From: Allochromatium vinosum DSM 180 | GTDB taxonomy: Bacteria; Pseudomonadota; Gammaproteobacteria; Chromatiales; Chromatiaceae | Length of the DNA stretch: 64,000 nucleotides | Reading direction: 5' to 3' | Assembly: GCF_000025485.1 (NCBI RefSeq) | Contig: NC_013851.1 | Span: 969,154 to 1,033,153 of the forward strand | In this document: positions 1-10,012 of the stretch, piece by piece | How the letters are laid out: every line of letters begins with the position of its first letter | Position numbering within the stretch: the first letter of the stretch is position 1 | The notes under the pieces: model-generated | Seen by the model: only the letters and a program-made list of their open reading frames with translations | Database searches by the model: none | Told to the model about the DNA's origin: nothing | Made by a program: the position numbers and the translations under genes

Positions 1-801
1 GGCACTGACCGACTCGACCTGCTCGGTGAGCACGCCCGAGAGCACCAGATCGCCGCCCGGAACCAGCATCGCACTCAGACGCGGCGCCAGCGCGATCAGC
101 GGGCCGGCGAGGATGTTGGCCAGCACGATATCGACGCTCGGATCGGTGAACGACTCGGGCGCGAAGATCTCCAGCCGATCCAGCACGCCATTGGCCTGCG
201 CATTGTCGTGCGTGGCCGTGAGCGCCTGGGGATCGTGATCGACCGCGATGGCGCGCGCGGCGCCGAGCTTGAGCGCAGCGATGGCCAGGATGCCCGAGCC
301 GCAGCCGAAGTCGAGCACGGTCTTGCCGGCCAGATCCGCGCCGTCGAGCCATTCCAGACAGAGCGCCGTGGTCGCATGATGCCCTGTGCCGAAGGCCAGC
401 CCCGGATCGAGCGCCACGACCACGCCCTCGGGATCGCCGGGCGGCTGACCATGCGGACAGACCCATAGCCGCCGACCGAAGCGGGTCGGCTTGAAGGTGT
501 CGAGCCAGACGCGCTCCCAGACCTGATCCTCGATGCGATGAATGCGCGGGCGCTCACCGAGACGCGCGGTCAGATCCAGCGCCAGTCGCTCGACCAGGGC
601 GGCGCTCTCCGGATCGCTCTCGAACAGCGCCGTGAGCGTGACCACCGACCACAGCGGCGTCTCGCCGGGACCGGGTTCGAGCTGCGGCTCGTCGCCCGCG
701 TCGCCGAGCGTGACCGAGAGTGCTCCGGCCAGTTCCAGATAGTGTTCAAAGTCGTCCGCCTGATCGCGCGGAACATCAAAGGCAAGTTGTAGCCAGGGCA
801 T
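1..801 (-). CDS. prmA: Ribosomal protein L11 methyltransferase PrmA (partial, C-terminus beyond window)
   Basis: SAM-dependent enzyme that methylates ribosomal protein L11 in the cytoplasm. The reverse-strand reading begins MPWLQLAFDVPRDQADDFEH at an ATG at 801 and stays open to the window edge, giving 267 codons of a family usually near 290-300 residues, so only the C-terminal end is missing. An N-terminal domain is followed by the PrmA signature DPGLAFGTGHHATT and then the Rossmann motif DFGCGSGILAIAA, which binds SAM; NILAGPL near the 3' end is the substrate-side N-I/P-L motif. It is divergent from the transhydrogenase operon. No strong Shine-Dalgarno is seen ahead of the start, but the N-terminus matches the family, so the start is likely correct. 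Confidence 0.93.
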   Translation of the reverse strand, partial: MPWLQLAFDVPRDQADDFEHYLELAGALSVTLGDAGDEPQLEPGPGETPLWSVVTLTALFESDPESAALVERLALDLTARLGERPRIHRIEDQVWERVWLDTFKPTRFGRRLWVCPHGQPPGDPEGVVVALDPGLAFGTGHHATTALCLEWLDGADLAGKTVLDFGCGSGILAIAALKLGAARAIAVDHDPQALTATHDNAQANGVLDRLEIFAPESFTDPSVDIVLANILAGPLIALAPRLSAMLVPGGDLVLSGVLTEQVESVSA

Positions 802-1045
802 GGAGTCGGACCGGGGTTGAGGGGCAGCGGTGAAGAGGCTGGATTGTAGCCTGTTCGGCTATCGGTGTTCAGTGCCGCGTCGATCGCCCGGCCGATGCCA
901 TGCCATCGACAGGCATCGCGACCGTCAACGAAACACCGCGAAGACTTCGGTATATTAACAAGTTGCGATCGACCAAGGCGCTCGGGATAATGCGCGAATT
1001 TTGCCGCCCAGGGGGTGGCGCACCACAACAGGGGCGAATCGATTG

Positions 1046-2143
1046 ATGAAGATTGGAATCCCGTTGGAGACACGCCCTGGTGAGACGCGCGTAGCGTCGA
1101 CCCCGGATGTCGTGAAGAAGCTCGTCGGTCAGGGCTTCGAGGTCGTGATCGAGGCCGGCGCCGGGGTGCGTGCGGGCTATCCGGACGCCGACTACGAGGC
1201 GGCCGGCGCCCGCCTGAGCGACCGGGCCGGCGCCTATGACGTCGACCTGCTGCTCAAGGTCCGCCGGCCGGATGAGGCCGACGTCGAGGCCATGCGTGCG
1301 GGCGGACTCTACATCGGTCTGCTCGAATCCTGCGGCGAGGATGCGATCCTCCCGAGCCTGCTGGCGAAGGGGATGCGCGTCCTGGCGCTGGAGCGGATGC
1401 CCCGTACCTCGCGCGCCCAGTCGATGGACGTGCTGTCCTCGCAGAGCAACATCGCCGGCTATCGCGCCGTGATCGAGGCCGCCGCGCGCTATGGGCGCTT
1501 CCTGCCGATGATGATGACCTCGGCCGGTTCGGCCAAGCCGGCGCGGGTGGTGGTGCTGGGCGCGGGCGTGGCCGGACTCCAGGCGATCGCCACCGCGCGT
1601 CGCCTGGGCGCGGATGTCTACGCCTATGACGTGCGCCCCGAGACGCGCGAACAGATCCTCTCGCTCGGCGCCAAGCCGATCGATCTCGATCTCGGCGAGA
1701 GCGGCGCGGGGGAGGGCGGCTATGCCAAGGAACTCTCCGACGAGGCCAAGGCGCGCCAGCAGGCCGCGCTCGCCGACGAGCTGGCCAAGGCGCATGTCAT
1801 CGTCACCACGGCGCTCATTCCCTGCCGCCGCGCGCCCGTGCTGGTGACGGAGGATGTCGTCCAGCGCATGCGTCACGGCTCGGTCATCGTCGATCTGGCG
1901 GCGGCCAGCGGCGGCAACTGCCCGCTCACCGTCGCCGATGAGATCGTTGAGCGCCACGGCGTCACCCTGGTCGGTCTGACCAACTTCCCGGCCCTGGTCC
2001 CGGCGGATGCGAGCGCCTTCTATGCGCGCAATCTGTTCAATCTGATCGAGATCATGGTCGAGCGCGGCGAGTCCGGCCCCCAGCTCAAGGATCTGAGCGC
2101 CGACGACATCACGGCCGCCATGCTGATCCAGGCGGCGTCCTGA
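1046..2143 (+). CDS. pntAA: NAD(P) transhydrogenase alpha subunit, part 1 (PntAA)
   Basis: Soluble NAD(H)-binding domain I of proton-translocating transhydrogenase, which moves hydride between NADH and NADP+ using the proton gradient. The 365-residue protein starts [17 protein letters not shown], typical of the family; a longer upstream open frame adds unrelated residues and was discarded. The Rossmann motif [20 protein letters not shown] sits at about residues 168-188. The alpha subunit is split here: the membrane part is the separate next gene, as in Rhodospirillum rubrum, rather than fused as in E. coli. First gene of a three-gene operon with pntAB and pntB. Confidence 0.95.
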   Translation: MKIGIPLETRPGETRVASTPDVVKKLVGQGFEVVIEAGAGVRAGYPDADYEAAGARLSDRAGAYDVDLLLKVRRPDEADVEAMRAGGLYIGLLESCGEDAILPSLLAKGMRVLALERMPRTSRAQSMDVLSSQSNIAGYRAVIEAAARYGRFLPMMMTSAGSAKPARVVVLGAGVAGLQAIATARRLGADVYAYDVRPETREQILSLGAKPIDLDLGESGAGEGGYAKELSDEAKARQQAALADELAKAHVIVTTALIPCRRAPVLVTEDVVQRMRHGSVIVDLAAASGGNCPLTVADEIVERHGVTLVGLTNFPALVPADASAFYARNLFNLIEIMVERGESGPQLKDLSADDITAAMLIQAAS

Positions 2144-2261
2144 ACGAGTCTCGTCCCCCAAACCCTTCTCCTGCGAGGGGAGCGGGGCTAACAGCATTCC
2201 GGCAGGCCGCGCGCCTCTCGTTCTCCCGATGCGCGCCCTGCCTCATACAGGAGTCACACAC

Positions 2262-2561
2262 ATGCCCGAGGCACTCGATCCCTCGTTGATCGCCCTCTAT
2301 GTCTTCGTCCTGGCCTGCTTCATCGGCTACTGGGTGATCTGGGGCGTCACGCCCTCGCTGCACACGCCCCTGGTGGCGCTCACCAACGCCATCTCCGGCA
2401 TCGTGCTGGTCGGCGCGCTACTGGTCGCGGGCGATCCGCAGGCCGGTCTGCTGGTCCAGTTCATCGGCTTCGTCGCCGTGCTGCTGGCCTCGATCAACGT
2501 CTTCGGCGGCTTTCTGGTCACGCACCGGATGCTGTCGATGTTCAAGAAGAAAAAGAAGTAA
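2262..2561 (+). CDS. pntAB: NAD(P) transhydrogenase alpha subunit, part 2 (PntAB, membrane)
   Basis: Short integral membrane subunit (99 residues) that with the N-terminal half of PntB forms the proton channel (domain II). Three hydrophobic stretches are visible (about residues 8-30, 35-55 and 60-85) and the protein ends in a lysine-rich tail, MFKKKKK. The ATG at 2262 follows an AGGAG ribosome binding site by about 9 bases; a longer in-frame start at 2229 has no such site. It lies 118 bp after pntAA and 12 bp before pntB in the same operon. Confidence 0.94.
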   Translation: MPEALDPSLIALYVFVLACFIGYWVIWGVTPSLHTPLVALTNAISGIVLVGALLVAGDPQAGLLVQFIGFVAVLLASINVFGGFLVTHRMLSMFKKKKK

Positions 2562-2573
2562 GGACGGACAGCG

Positions 2574-3974
2574 ATGGAATTCACGGTCAACCATCAGGCG
2601 CTGGCCTATCTGGTCGCAGCGATCCTGTTCATTCTCGGCCTCAAGGGGCTGACCCATCCGGCGAGCGCGCGGCGCGGCAATCTCTACGCCATGTTCGGCA
2701 TGGTCATCGCCATCGTCGCCACGCTGCTGGCGCGCGAGGTGCAGTCCTACGGCTTCATCATCGCCGGGATCGCGGGCGGCGCGATCATCGGGGCCGTCGT
2801 CGCCCTGCGCATCCAGATGACGGCCATGCCGCAACTGGTCGCGGCCCTGCACAGCTTCGTGGGTCTGGCGGCGGTGCTGGTCGGCATCGGCACCTTTCTG
2901 CATCATCAGCACCTGGGGCTGCTCAACGCGGTGCTGATGGGCGAGATCTCGGCCGGAGTCGTGATCGGCGCCATCACCTTCACCGGCTCGGTCATCGCCT
3001 TCGGCAAGCTCCAGGGGCTGCTCTCGGGCGCGCCGGTCAAGTTCGCCGGCCAGCATCTGCTCAATGCCGTCATCGGCGCGCTGACCATTGCGCTGGCGGT
3101 GCATTTCGCCATGACCGGGAGTCTGCTGTCGCTGGCACTGATGACGGTGCTGGCGCTCGTCATCGGCGTGACCCTGATCATCCCGATCGGCGGGGCGGAC
3201 ATGCCGGTCATCATCTCGATGCTCAACAGCTACTCGGGCTGGGCGGCGGCGGCGACCGGCTTCACACTGCACAACAATCTGCTGATCATCGTCGGCGCCA
3301 TCGTCGGCTGCTCGGGCGCGATCCTGTCCTTCATCATGTGCAAGGCGATGAACCGCTCGATCATCAATGTCGTCTTCGGCGGTTTCGGCTCCGACAGCAG
3401 CGCGGGTGAGAGCGCCGGCGCTCAGGCGGCGGAGCAGGGCATCAAGTCGGCGGCGGTCGAGGACGCGGTCTACTGGATGGAGGACGCGGGCAAGGTCATC
3501 ATCGTGCCCGGTTACGGCATGGCGGTCTCGCAGGCGCAACATGCGCTCAAGGAACTGGCCGAGCTGCTCGGGGCGCGCGGGGTCGAGGTCAAGTTCGCCA
3601 TCCATCCGGTCGCCGGACGCATGCCGGGGCACATGAACGTGCTGCTGGCCGAGGCCGACATCCCCTACGATCAGGTGCTGGAGATGGACGAGATCAACCC
3701 CGAGTTCCCCGGCACCGATGTGGTGCTGGTGGTCGGGGCCAACGATGTCGTCAACCCGGCGGCCAAGGAGGACAAGTCGAGTCCCATCTACGGCATGCCG
3801 ATCCTGGAGGCCGGACGCGCGCGTCAGGTCTATTTCCTCAAGCGCTCGATGCGTCCGGGGTATTCGGGCGTCGACAATCTGCTGTTTTATCAGGACAACA
3901 CCTATCTGGTGTTCGGCGACGCCAAGGACACCATCGAGGGCATGAATACGGCGCTCAAGGGCGGCGGGCATTAG
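2574..3974 (+). CDS. pntB: NAD(P) transhydrogenase beta subunit PntB
   Basis: Beta subunit of proton-translocating transhydrogenase, 466 residues, the usual family length. The N-terminal part to about residue 265 is a series of hydrophobic helices (membrane domain II); the C-terminal part from about residue 285 is the NADP(H)-binding domain III, with the conserved VIIVPGYGMAVSQAQH near residue 310, HPVAGRMPGHMNVLLAEA, and VGANDVVNPAA. A GGACGG-type site precedes the ATG. In phototrophs and nitrogen fixers the enzyme is commonly used to supply NADPH, which fits the inferred host. Confidence 0.96.
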   Translation: MEFTVNHQALAYLVAAILFILGLKGLTHPASARRGNLYAMFGMVIAIVATLLAREVQSYGFIIAGIAGGAIIGAVVALRIQMTAMPQLVAALHSFVGLAAVLVGIGTFLHHQHLGLLNAVLMGEISAGVVIGAITFTGSVIAFGKLQGLLSGAPVKFAGQHLLNAVIGALTIALAVHFAMTGSLLSLALMTVLALVIGVTLIIPIGGADMPVIISMLNSYSGWAAAATGFTLHNNLLIIVGAIVGCSGAILSFIMCKAMNRSIINVVFGGFGSDSSAGESAGAQAAEQGIKSAAVEDAVYWMEDAGKVIIVPGYGMAVSQAQHALKELAELLGARGVEVKFAIHPVAGRMPGHMNVLLAEADIPYDQVLEMDEINPEFPGTDVVLVVGANDVVNPAAKEDKSSPIYGMPILEAGRARQVYFLKRSMRPGYSGVDNLLFYQDNTYLVFGDAKDTIEGMNTALKGGGH

Positions 3975-3990
3975 CCGGTAGCGGTGCGTT

Positions 3991-4023
3991 CGCCGGTCAC
4001 GGGGCGAGGCTTCGTGACCGGCG
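3991..4023. other. Perfect 11-bp inverted repeat downstream of pntB
   Basis: CGCCGGTCACG and CGTGACCGGCG flank an 11-base loop just after the pntB stop. The stem is strong but no T-run follows on either strand, so it may be a factor-dependent terminator or an mRNA-stabilising hairpin rather than a classical intrinsic terminator. Confidence 0.45.
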
Positions 4024-4085
4024 ACTCGCCTCGGCGCGCCATCGGCTATAGTGTGCCGAGTGCAAGGCGCGTGGAGGCTTCCAGT

Positions 4086-5864
4086 ATGCGATTTCCCTAT
4101 GGTCTGAGCGATTTCGGCACCCTGATCGAGGGTGGGTATTGGTATCAGGATCGCACCGATCGCCTCGCTGACCTGGAGTCCACCGGGCGGCAGTTGATCT
4201 TCCTGCGCCCGCGGCGCTTCGGCAAAAGCCTGCTGTTGTCGATGCTGGAGCACTATTACGATCTCAACCGCGCCGAGCGGTTCGAGGCGCTGTTCGGCAC
4301 GCTGGCCGTCGGGCGGAATCCCACTCCGCTGCGCAATCAATATTTTGTGCTCAAATGGGATTTCTCGCTGATCCCAGCCTATGGCGAGATCGCCGACATC
4401 GAAGCGGCCGTGCATCAGCACATCAATGATCGTCTCCGCGACTTCGAGCGGCGCTATCGCGACCGGCTACCCGAGCCGATCGCCATTCATCCCGACAACG
4501 CGCTCTCCTCCTGGGAGTCGGCGTTGAGCCTCCTCTCCCAAACCCCGCACAAGCTCTATCTGTTGATCGACGAGTATGACAACTTCGCCAATGAGGTGTT
4601 GATGGCGGATCGTCCCGGCAGTCAAGACCGTTACCAGACGCTGTTGCAGGGCGAGGGGCTGTTCAAGAGCGTGTTCAAGGCGGTCAAGGCCGCCGCAGGT
4701 GGGTTGGGGCTGGATCGGGTGTTCATCACCGGGGTTTCGCCGATCGCGCTCAGTGACATGACGAGCGGCTACAACGTCGGCGAAGACATCTATCTGTTGC
4801 CCCGGTTCAATGATCTGTGCGGTTTCACCGAGTCCGAGGTGGCGGCCGTGCTGCGGCAACTGGCGGAGAAGGGCGGCGATTGGTCGGCCGATGAAGTGCT
4901 GGCGACCATGCGCACCTTCTACAACGGCTATCGTTTCAGCGAGGGAGCTTCGGAGAGCCTCTACAACCCGACCCTGAGCCTGTATTTTCTCAAGTCGCTG
5001 GAACAACAGGGCCAGTATCCACGCCGGATGCTGGATGAGAATCTGGCGATGGATCGCAATAAGCTGGTCTATATCGCTCAGTTGTCTGGCGGCGAGGAGC
5101 TGCTGGTCGAGGCATTGAGCGGTGAGGACCGGGTGCTGGTGCCGGAACTGGTGCAGCGCTTTGGTGTCGCCGATGTGCTGGCGGCGGTGAAGGATCAGCC
5201 GTTCATGGCGTCCTTGCTCTATTTCTTCGGCATTCTGACGCTGGCGGGTCTGACACCTTTCGATGAATGTCGTCTGCGCATCCCCAATCTGGTGGCGCGC
5301 GGACTCTATGTCGAGCGGCTGCGCGAGCGCTGGCTGCCGCTGACCGATGGTGCACGCGAGCGACCGGAGGCCGTGCGCGCGCTCGGTCAGCACGGCGACC
5401 TGACCCCGCTGGCTGAACTGATCGAGCAGCGTTATTTCCGGGTGCTCTCCAACCGCGACTATCGCTGGACCAATGAGCTACTGGTCAAGTTCGCCTTTCT
5501 GACTCTGCTGTTCGACGATCGGCTCTACATGGCGGTGTCGGAACTGGAGACCGAGCGCGGGTATGTCGATCTGGCGCTGATCGTGCGACCGGATAAGCGC
5601 CGTTTCGAGGTGCTGGATCTGCTGCTGGAGTTCAAGTATCTGAGCCTGAAGGAGCTGGGGCTGAGTGGCGAGCAGGTACGCGAACGGTCGCGTGAGGCGC
5701 TCGCTGAACTGGCGCCCGTGGTCAAGAAGCTTGACGAGGCCGAAGCCCAGGCGCGTGTCTATGGGGCCACCTTGAAGGCACGGTATGGATTTCGGGAGCT
5801 GCACGCCTTTGCCGTGGTCGCCTTGGGCGTCGAGCGGCTGGTGTGGCGTGCCTCGACACTTTGA
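4086..5864 (+). CDS. AAA-ATPase-like protein with C-terminal PD-(D/E)XK nuclease domain
   Basis: A 592-residue protein of the AAA-ATPase-like/PD-(D/E)XK nuclease superfamily, which is often present in many copies per genome and whose function is not established. It opens with the family start FPYGLSDFGTLIEGGYWYQD. A degenerate P-loop, RPRRFGKSLLLSML, is at residues 41-54 (no canonical first glycine), and a Walker B-like LYLLIDEYDNF is near residue 158. Toward the C-terminus GYVDLALIV (about 490) and LLEFKYL (about 513) supply the D and E-x-K of a PD-(D/E)XK nuclease fold. The start was chosen because GGAGG precedes the ATG at 4086 and the family begins there; a longer frame starts at 3984. 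It stands alone between pntB and the AI-2E permease. Confidence 0.85.
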   Translation: MRFPYGLSDFGTLIEGGYWYQDRTDRLADLESTGRQLIFLRPRRFGKSLLLSMLEHYYDLNRAERFEALFGTLAVGRNPTPLRNQYFVLKWDFSLIPAYGEIADIEAAVHQHINDRLRDFERRYRDRLPEPIAIHPDNALSSWESALSLLSQTPHKLYLLIDEYDNFANEVLMADRPGSQDRYQTLLQGEGLFKSVFKAVKAAAGGLGLDRVFITGVSPIALSDMTSGYNVGEDIYLLPRFNDLCGFTESEVAAVLRQLAEKGGDWSADEVLATMRTFYNGYRFSEGASESLYNPTLSLYFLKSLEQQGQYPRRMLDENLAMDRNKLVYIAQLSGGEELLVEALSGEDRVLVPELVQRFGVADVLAAVKDQPFMASLLYFFGILTLAGLTPFDECRLRIPNLVARGLYVERLRERWLPLTDGARERPEAVRALGQHGDLTPLAELIEQRYFRVLSNRDYRWTNELLVKFAFLTLLFDDRLYMAVSELETERGYVDLALIVRPDKRRFEVLDLLLEFKYLSLKELGLSGEQVRERSREALAELAPVVKKLDEAEAQARVYGATLKARYGFRELHAFAVVALGVERLVWRASTL

Positions 5865-5902
5865 ATCCACCGTAGAACAAGTGTTAGCGAGTACGCCTCC
5901 CA

Positions 5903-7108
5903 ATGACCCAGGACACCCTGACCAAAGCCACCGTCATCCTGATGACGCTCGCGATCTCGGCGCTCTTCCTCGCCATGATCCAGCCGTTTCTGATGACGCT
6001 CCTGCTCGCCGGGATCTTCAGCGCTCTGGCGCGTCCGCTCTATCTGCGACTGCAAGCCCGGCTCGGCTGTAGCGAGTCGATCGCCTCGCTCCTGACGCTG
6101 CTGCTGATCGCGGTCATGGTGCTGATCCCGTCAGTGTTCCTGATCACGATTCTGATCGGTCAGGCGCTGGATGTCAGTGAGCTGATCTCGATCTGGGTCC
6201 GGGGTGTCATCGAGGATCCGACCGACTTCCTGGCCGCACTCCAACATCTGCCCTTCTATGACGAGGTCATCGAGCATCGCGGCCTGATACTGGAACAGGC
6301 CGGGCAGGCGGCGACCCTGGTCAGCAAGTTGCTGGTCGACTGGGTGTCGTCGGTGACGCTCAAGACCGTCAACTTCGTCTTCCTGACCTTCGTCTTGCTC
6401 TACAGCCTGTTCTTCCTGCTGATGGACGGACCGAAGTTCATCCTCAAGCTGCTCTACTATCTGCCGCTCCATACGCGCGACGAGCGCCTGATGCTCGACA
6501 AGTTCACCTCGGTGACGCGCGCCACACTCAAAGGGTCGTTTCTCATCGGCGTCCTGCAGGGCGGTTTGGCGGGGATCGCCTTCGCCGTCGCCGGGATCGA
6601 CAATGCCGTCTTCTGGGGCACGCTGATGGCGTTGCTTTCGATCATTCCGAATGTCGGTGCAGCGCTGGTCTGGATTCCGGCGGTGATCATTCTCATCGCC
6701 CAGGGCGCGGTGCTGACCGCAATTCTGCTCGCGCTCTTCTGCGGTCTGATCGTCGGCAGCCTGGACAATGTGTTGCGCCCGATCCTGGTCGGCAAGGACA
6801 CCCGGATGCACGAGCTGATGATCTTCTTCAGCACGCTTGGCGGTCTGCTCATGTTCGGTCTGCCGGGACTGTTCATCGGGCCGGTGATCGCCTCGCTCCT
6901 GATCTCGATCTGGGAGATCTATGGCGTCGAGTTCGCCGATGTGCTGCCTGAGGTGGACGAGTCGCTGGTCGGGCCGACCGCGCCGAGCCGGCCAGAGCAC
7001 GCGGCTGGTTGCGATGAGGAGGCGGCGCCCGACGAACCGGCACAGGCGCCGGCATGTGAATCGGATTCCAGCGTGTCGAGTGAATCGAATTCGCCGCCCG
7101 ACACCTGA
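5903..7108 (+). CDS. AI-2E family transporter (PerM/YdiK-like permease)
   Basis: Integral inner membrane protein, 401 residues, of the AI-2E transporter (PerM) family, whose members export or exchange varied small solutes; the substrate cannot be told from sequence. Hydrophobic segments are seen at about residues 10-30, 60-85, 150-180, 210-240, 245-275 and 300-345, with the family motif GLPGLFIGPVIASLL in the last region. The tail of about 60 residues after the last helix is acidic and rich in Pro, Glu and Ser, so probably disordered and cytoplasmic. The gene ends before a strong bidirectional terminator shared with convergent ppsA. Confidence 0.88.
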   Translation: MTQDTLTKATVILMTLAISALFLAMIQPFLMTLLLAGIFSALARPLYLRLQARLGCSESIASLLTLLLIAVMVLIPSVFLITILIGQALDVSELISIWVRGVIEDPTDFLAALQHLPFYDEVIEHRGLILEQAGQAATLVSKLLVDWVSSVTLKTVNFVFLTFVLLYSLFFLLMDGPKFILKLLYYLPLHTRDERLMLDKFTSVTRATLKGSFLIGVLQGGLAGIAFAVAGIDNAVFWGTLMALLSIIPNVGAALVWIPAVIILIAQGAVLTAILLALFCGLIVGSLDNVLRPILVGKDTRMHELMIFFSTLGGLLMFGLPGLFIGPVIASLLISIWEIYGVEFADVLPEVDESLVGPTAPSRPEHAAGCDEEAAPDEPAQAPACESDSSVSSESNSPPDT

Positions 7109-7164
7109 CTCCGGGCGCTTGGCGCGTTACCGTCGTCTCCTCGGATCAGGTCGAGGCAACCATA

Positions 7165-7190
7165 AAAAATCCCCCGTGAGGGGGATTTTT
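7165..7190. terminator. Bidirectional intrinsic terminator between the AI-2E permease gene and ppsA
   Basis: AAAAATCCCCC and GGGGGATTTTT form an 11-bp perfect stem with a GTGA loop. The A/T ends give a U-run on both strands, so it can terminate the rightward permease gene and leftward ppsA. Confidence 0.92.
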
Positions 7191-7244
7191 CGTTTAGCCG
7201 ATGCCGCGTCGACCGGGAAAACCGGGGCGGCGCGGGGCGCCGGC

Positions 7245-9620
7245 TCAGAGCGTCTTGGCCTGCTCGGCCAGATAGAGCCAGGTGTCGATCACGGTGTCGG
7301 GGTTGAGCGAGATGCTGCTGATGCCCTGCTTGAGCAGCCAGTCGGCGAAGTCCTTGTGGTCCGACGGACCCTGACCGCAGATGCCGACATACTTGCCCTG
7401 AGCGCGGCAGGCGGCGATCGACATCGACAACATCTTCTTGACCGCCGGATCACGCTCGTCGAAGTGCTCGGCCACCAGGCTCGAATCGCGGTCCAGACCG
7501 AGCGTGAGCTGGGTCATGTCGTTGGAGCCGATCGAGAAGCCGTCGAAATACTCCAGGAACTCTTCAGCCAGCACAGCGTTGGACGGCAGTTCGCACATCA
7601 TGATCAGGCGCAGTCCGTCCTTGCCGCGCTCCAGACCCTGTTCGGCCAGCGCCTCGGTGACGGCCTTGGCCTGACCCAGGGTACGCACGAAGGGGATCAT
7701 GATCTCGACATTGGTCAGACCCATGTCGTTGCGCACGCGCTTGAGGGCCTCGCATTCCATCTCGAAGCAGTCGCGGAAGTTCTCGGCCACGTAGCGTCCG
7801 GCGCCACGGAAGCCGATCATCGGGTTCTCTTCCTCCGGCTCGTAGCGCGGACCGCCGATCAGGTTCGCGTATTCGTTGGACTTGAAGTCCGACATGCGCA
7901 CGATGACGGCGCTTGGCGCGAAGGCGGCGGCGAGTGTGGCGATGCCCTCGGCCAGCTTGGCGACATAGAACTCGCGCGGGCTGGCATAGGCGGCGATGCG
8001 CGGGGCGATCTGCGCCTTGAGATCCGCCGGCAACTGGTCGAATTCGAGCAGCGCCTTGGGGTGGATGCCGATCATGTTGTTGATGATGAACTCCAGCCGC
8101 GCCAGACCAATGCCCGCGTTGGGCGTGGCCGCGAAGGCGAAGGCGCGGTCGGGATTGCCGACGTTCATCATGATCTTGACCGGGATCTCGGGCATGGCCG
8201 ACAGTTCCACGGTCTTGTACTCGAAGTCGAGCTGGCCGTCGTAGATGAAGCCGGTGTCGCCCTCGGCGCAGCTCACGGTGACGGGCTGACCGTCGACGAT
8301 CTTGTCGGTGGCGTCGTTACAGCCGACCACGGCCGGCACGCCCAGCTCGCGGGCGATGATGGCCGCGTGACAGGTGCGACCGCCCCGGTTGGTGACGATC
8401 GCCGCCGCGCGCTTCATGATCGGCTCCCAGTCGGGATCGGTCATGTCGGTGACGAGCACGTCGCCCGGCTGGACCTTGCTCATGTCGGCGATGCTCTCGA
8501 CGATGCGTGCGACACCGGCGCCGATGCGATTGCCGATACTGCGCCCGGTCGTCAGCACCGGTCCCTTGCCCTTGAGGATGTAGCGCTCGATGACGTTGCC
8601 GGTGCGGCTCTGGACCGTCTCGGGACGCGCCTGGACAATGTAGAGCTTGCCGTCGGTGCCGTCCTTCGCCCACTCGATGTCCATCGGGCGGCCATAGTGC
8701 TGCTCGATCAGGATCGCCTGCTTGGCCAGTTCATGCACCTCGTCGTCGGTGATGCTGAAACGTGGACGCAGTTCCTCGGGCACCGGCTCGGTCTTGACAT
8801 GCGCATCGTGCTCGGGATCGCTGTAGACCATGCGGATGGCCTTGTCGCCGACGGTTCGGCGCAGGATCGACGGACGACCGGCCGCGAGCGTCGGCTTGTG
8901 GACATAGAACTCGTCCGGGTTGACCGCGCCCTGGACCACCATCTCGCCCAGACCATAGCTGGCGGTGATGAAGACCGCATCGCGGAAGCCCGACTCGGTG
9001 TCGAGCGTGAACATGACGCCCGAGGCCGCCAGATCACTGCGCACCATGCGCTGGATGCCGGCCGACAGGGCGACATGACGGTGCTCGAAGCCCTGATGCA
9101 CGCGATAGGCGATGGCGCGGTCGTTGAACAGCGAGGCGAAGACTTCCTTGATCCGGTGCTTGATGTTGTCGAGCCCGTGGACGTTGAGGAAGGTCTCCTG
9201 CTGACCGGCGAAGGAGGCGTCCGGCAGATCCTCGGCGGTCGCCGAGGAACGCACCGCCCAGGACACGTCGTCGGTTCCGGCCTCGGCGGTCAGTTTGGCG
9301 TAGGCTTCATCGATGGCCGCTTCCAGGCCGGCCGGGAAGGGCTGTTCCATCACCCAGCCGCGAATGCGCGGGCCGGCCTCTGCCAGTGCGGCGACATCGT
9401 CCACGTCCAGCTCATCGAGTACGGTCTGAATGCGCTCGTCGAGTCCATCCTTGGCCAGGAACTCGCGATAGGCGTCAGCGGTGGTGGCGAAGCCGCCGGG
9501 AACGCTCACTCCGAGATGGGTCAGGTTCTGGATCATCTCGCCGAGAGAGGCGTTCTTGCCTCCGACGACGGGGACATCGTCCATCCCGAGGTCGCTCAGC
9601 CAGCGGACGTAGTCGGTCAT
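7245..9620 (-). CDS. ppsA: Phosphoenolpyruvate synthase PpsA
   Basis: Converts pyruvate, ATP and water to phosphoenolpyruvate, AMP and phosphate, feeding gluconeogenesis. The protein has 791 residues, the normal length. The N-terminal ATP-grasp/pyruvate-binding domain starts [17 protein letters not shown] and contains [21 protein letters not shown]. The phosphohistidine swivel motif [20 protein letters not shown] places the catalytic His at about residue 418. The C-terminal TIM-barrel domain has [16 protein letters not shown] and the active-site cysteine region GICGQGPSD. The gene is monocistronic and convergent with the AI-2E permease gene. Confidence 0.97.
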   Translation of the reverse strand: MTDYVRWLSDLGMDDVPVVGGKNASLGEMIQNLTHLGVSVPGGFATTADAYREFLAKDGLDERIQTVLDELDVDDVAALAEAGPRIRGWVMEQPFPAGLEAAIDEAYAKLTAEAGTDDVSWAVRSSATAEDLPDASFAGQQETFLNVHGLDNIKHRIKEVFASLFNDRAIAYRVHQGFEHRHVALSAGIQRMVRSDLAASGVMFTLDTESGFRDAVFITASYGLGEMVVQGAVNPDEFYVHKPTLAAGRPSILRRTVGDKAIRMVYSDPEHDAHVKTEPVPEELRPRFSITDDEVHELAKQAILIEQHYGRPMDIEWAKDGTDGKLYIVQARPETVQSRTGNVIERYILKGKGPVLTTGRSIGNRIGAGVARIVESIADMSKVQPGDVLVTDMTDPDWEPIMKRAAAIVTNRGGRTCHAAIIARELGVPAVVGCNDATDKIVDGQPVTVSCAEGDTGFIYDGQLDFEYKTVELSAMPEIPVKIMMNVGNPDRAFAFAATPNAGIGLARLEFIINNMIGIHPKALLEFDQLPADLKAQIAPRIAAYASPREFYVAKLAEGIATLAAAFAPSAVIVRMSDFKSNEYANLIGGPRYEPEEENPMIGFRGAGRYVAENFRDCFEMECEALKRVRNDMGLTNVEIMIPFVRTLGQAKAVTEALAEQGLERGKDGLRLIMMCELPSNAVLAEEFLEYFDGFSIGSNDMTQLTLGLDRDSSLVAEHFDERDPAVKKMLSMSIAACRAQGKYVGICGQGPSDHKDFADWLLKQGISSISLNPDTVIDTWLYLAEQAKTL

Positions 9621-10012
9621 CGTTGTGCTACTCCAATCTTTGGAAAAGTCTGTATTTCAAAGGTATCCGGGCGGTGCGGTCCAGCGGAGTCTGGACCCAT
9701 CCAGGCGGGCGGGTCGGCGTGGGCCACGGTGGGGGATCGGGTCGAGCCGCCCCGAACGGGTGATCGTCGGTTGCAATGACCGCATAATAATCTAGAAAAT
9801 ATACCCCAGCCAGACAGGGTGCGTCCCGAGAGTCCATCAATCCTGAGCATTGAACCGCACTGGATTGGCGGTTGCCGTTGCGCGCCTGGAGTCGCTTCTG
9901 GCGCGGACACCACATTCTTGTCTTGAACCAGCGGGTCCATTCAGGCAGCCTAGGCGCGCCTAGCCGTATCCAAACCGATCCAGTCGATACTCGAACCGAG
10001 AGGAAGATCCAA
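9621..10012. other. Divergent intergenic region with a 14-bp palindrome
   Basis: 392 bp between divergent ppsA and the repeat-protein gene. It contains a perfect 14-bp palindrome, CTAGGCGCGCCTAG, at 9950-9963, about 50 bp before the start of the repeat-protein gene, which could be an operator. An AT-rich patch lies at about 9780-9803. Short open frames crossing the region have no recognisable product and no convincing ribosome binding site. No assignable promoter was identified. Confidence 0.4.

Noticed and set aside
2418..4421. A 667-codon open frame on the reverse strand opposite pntB and the next gene
   Set aside because: It lies antisense to clear pntAB, pntB and AAA-protein coding sequence, and its translation is a low-complexity Asp/Gln/His/Arg-rich product typical of the antisense of GC-rich genes.
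6921..9779. A 952-codon open frame on the plus strand opposite ppsA
   Set aside because: Antisense shadow of ppsA: the reverse strand encodes a full PEP synthase with every catalytic motif, whereas this frame has no family resemblance.
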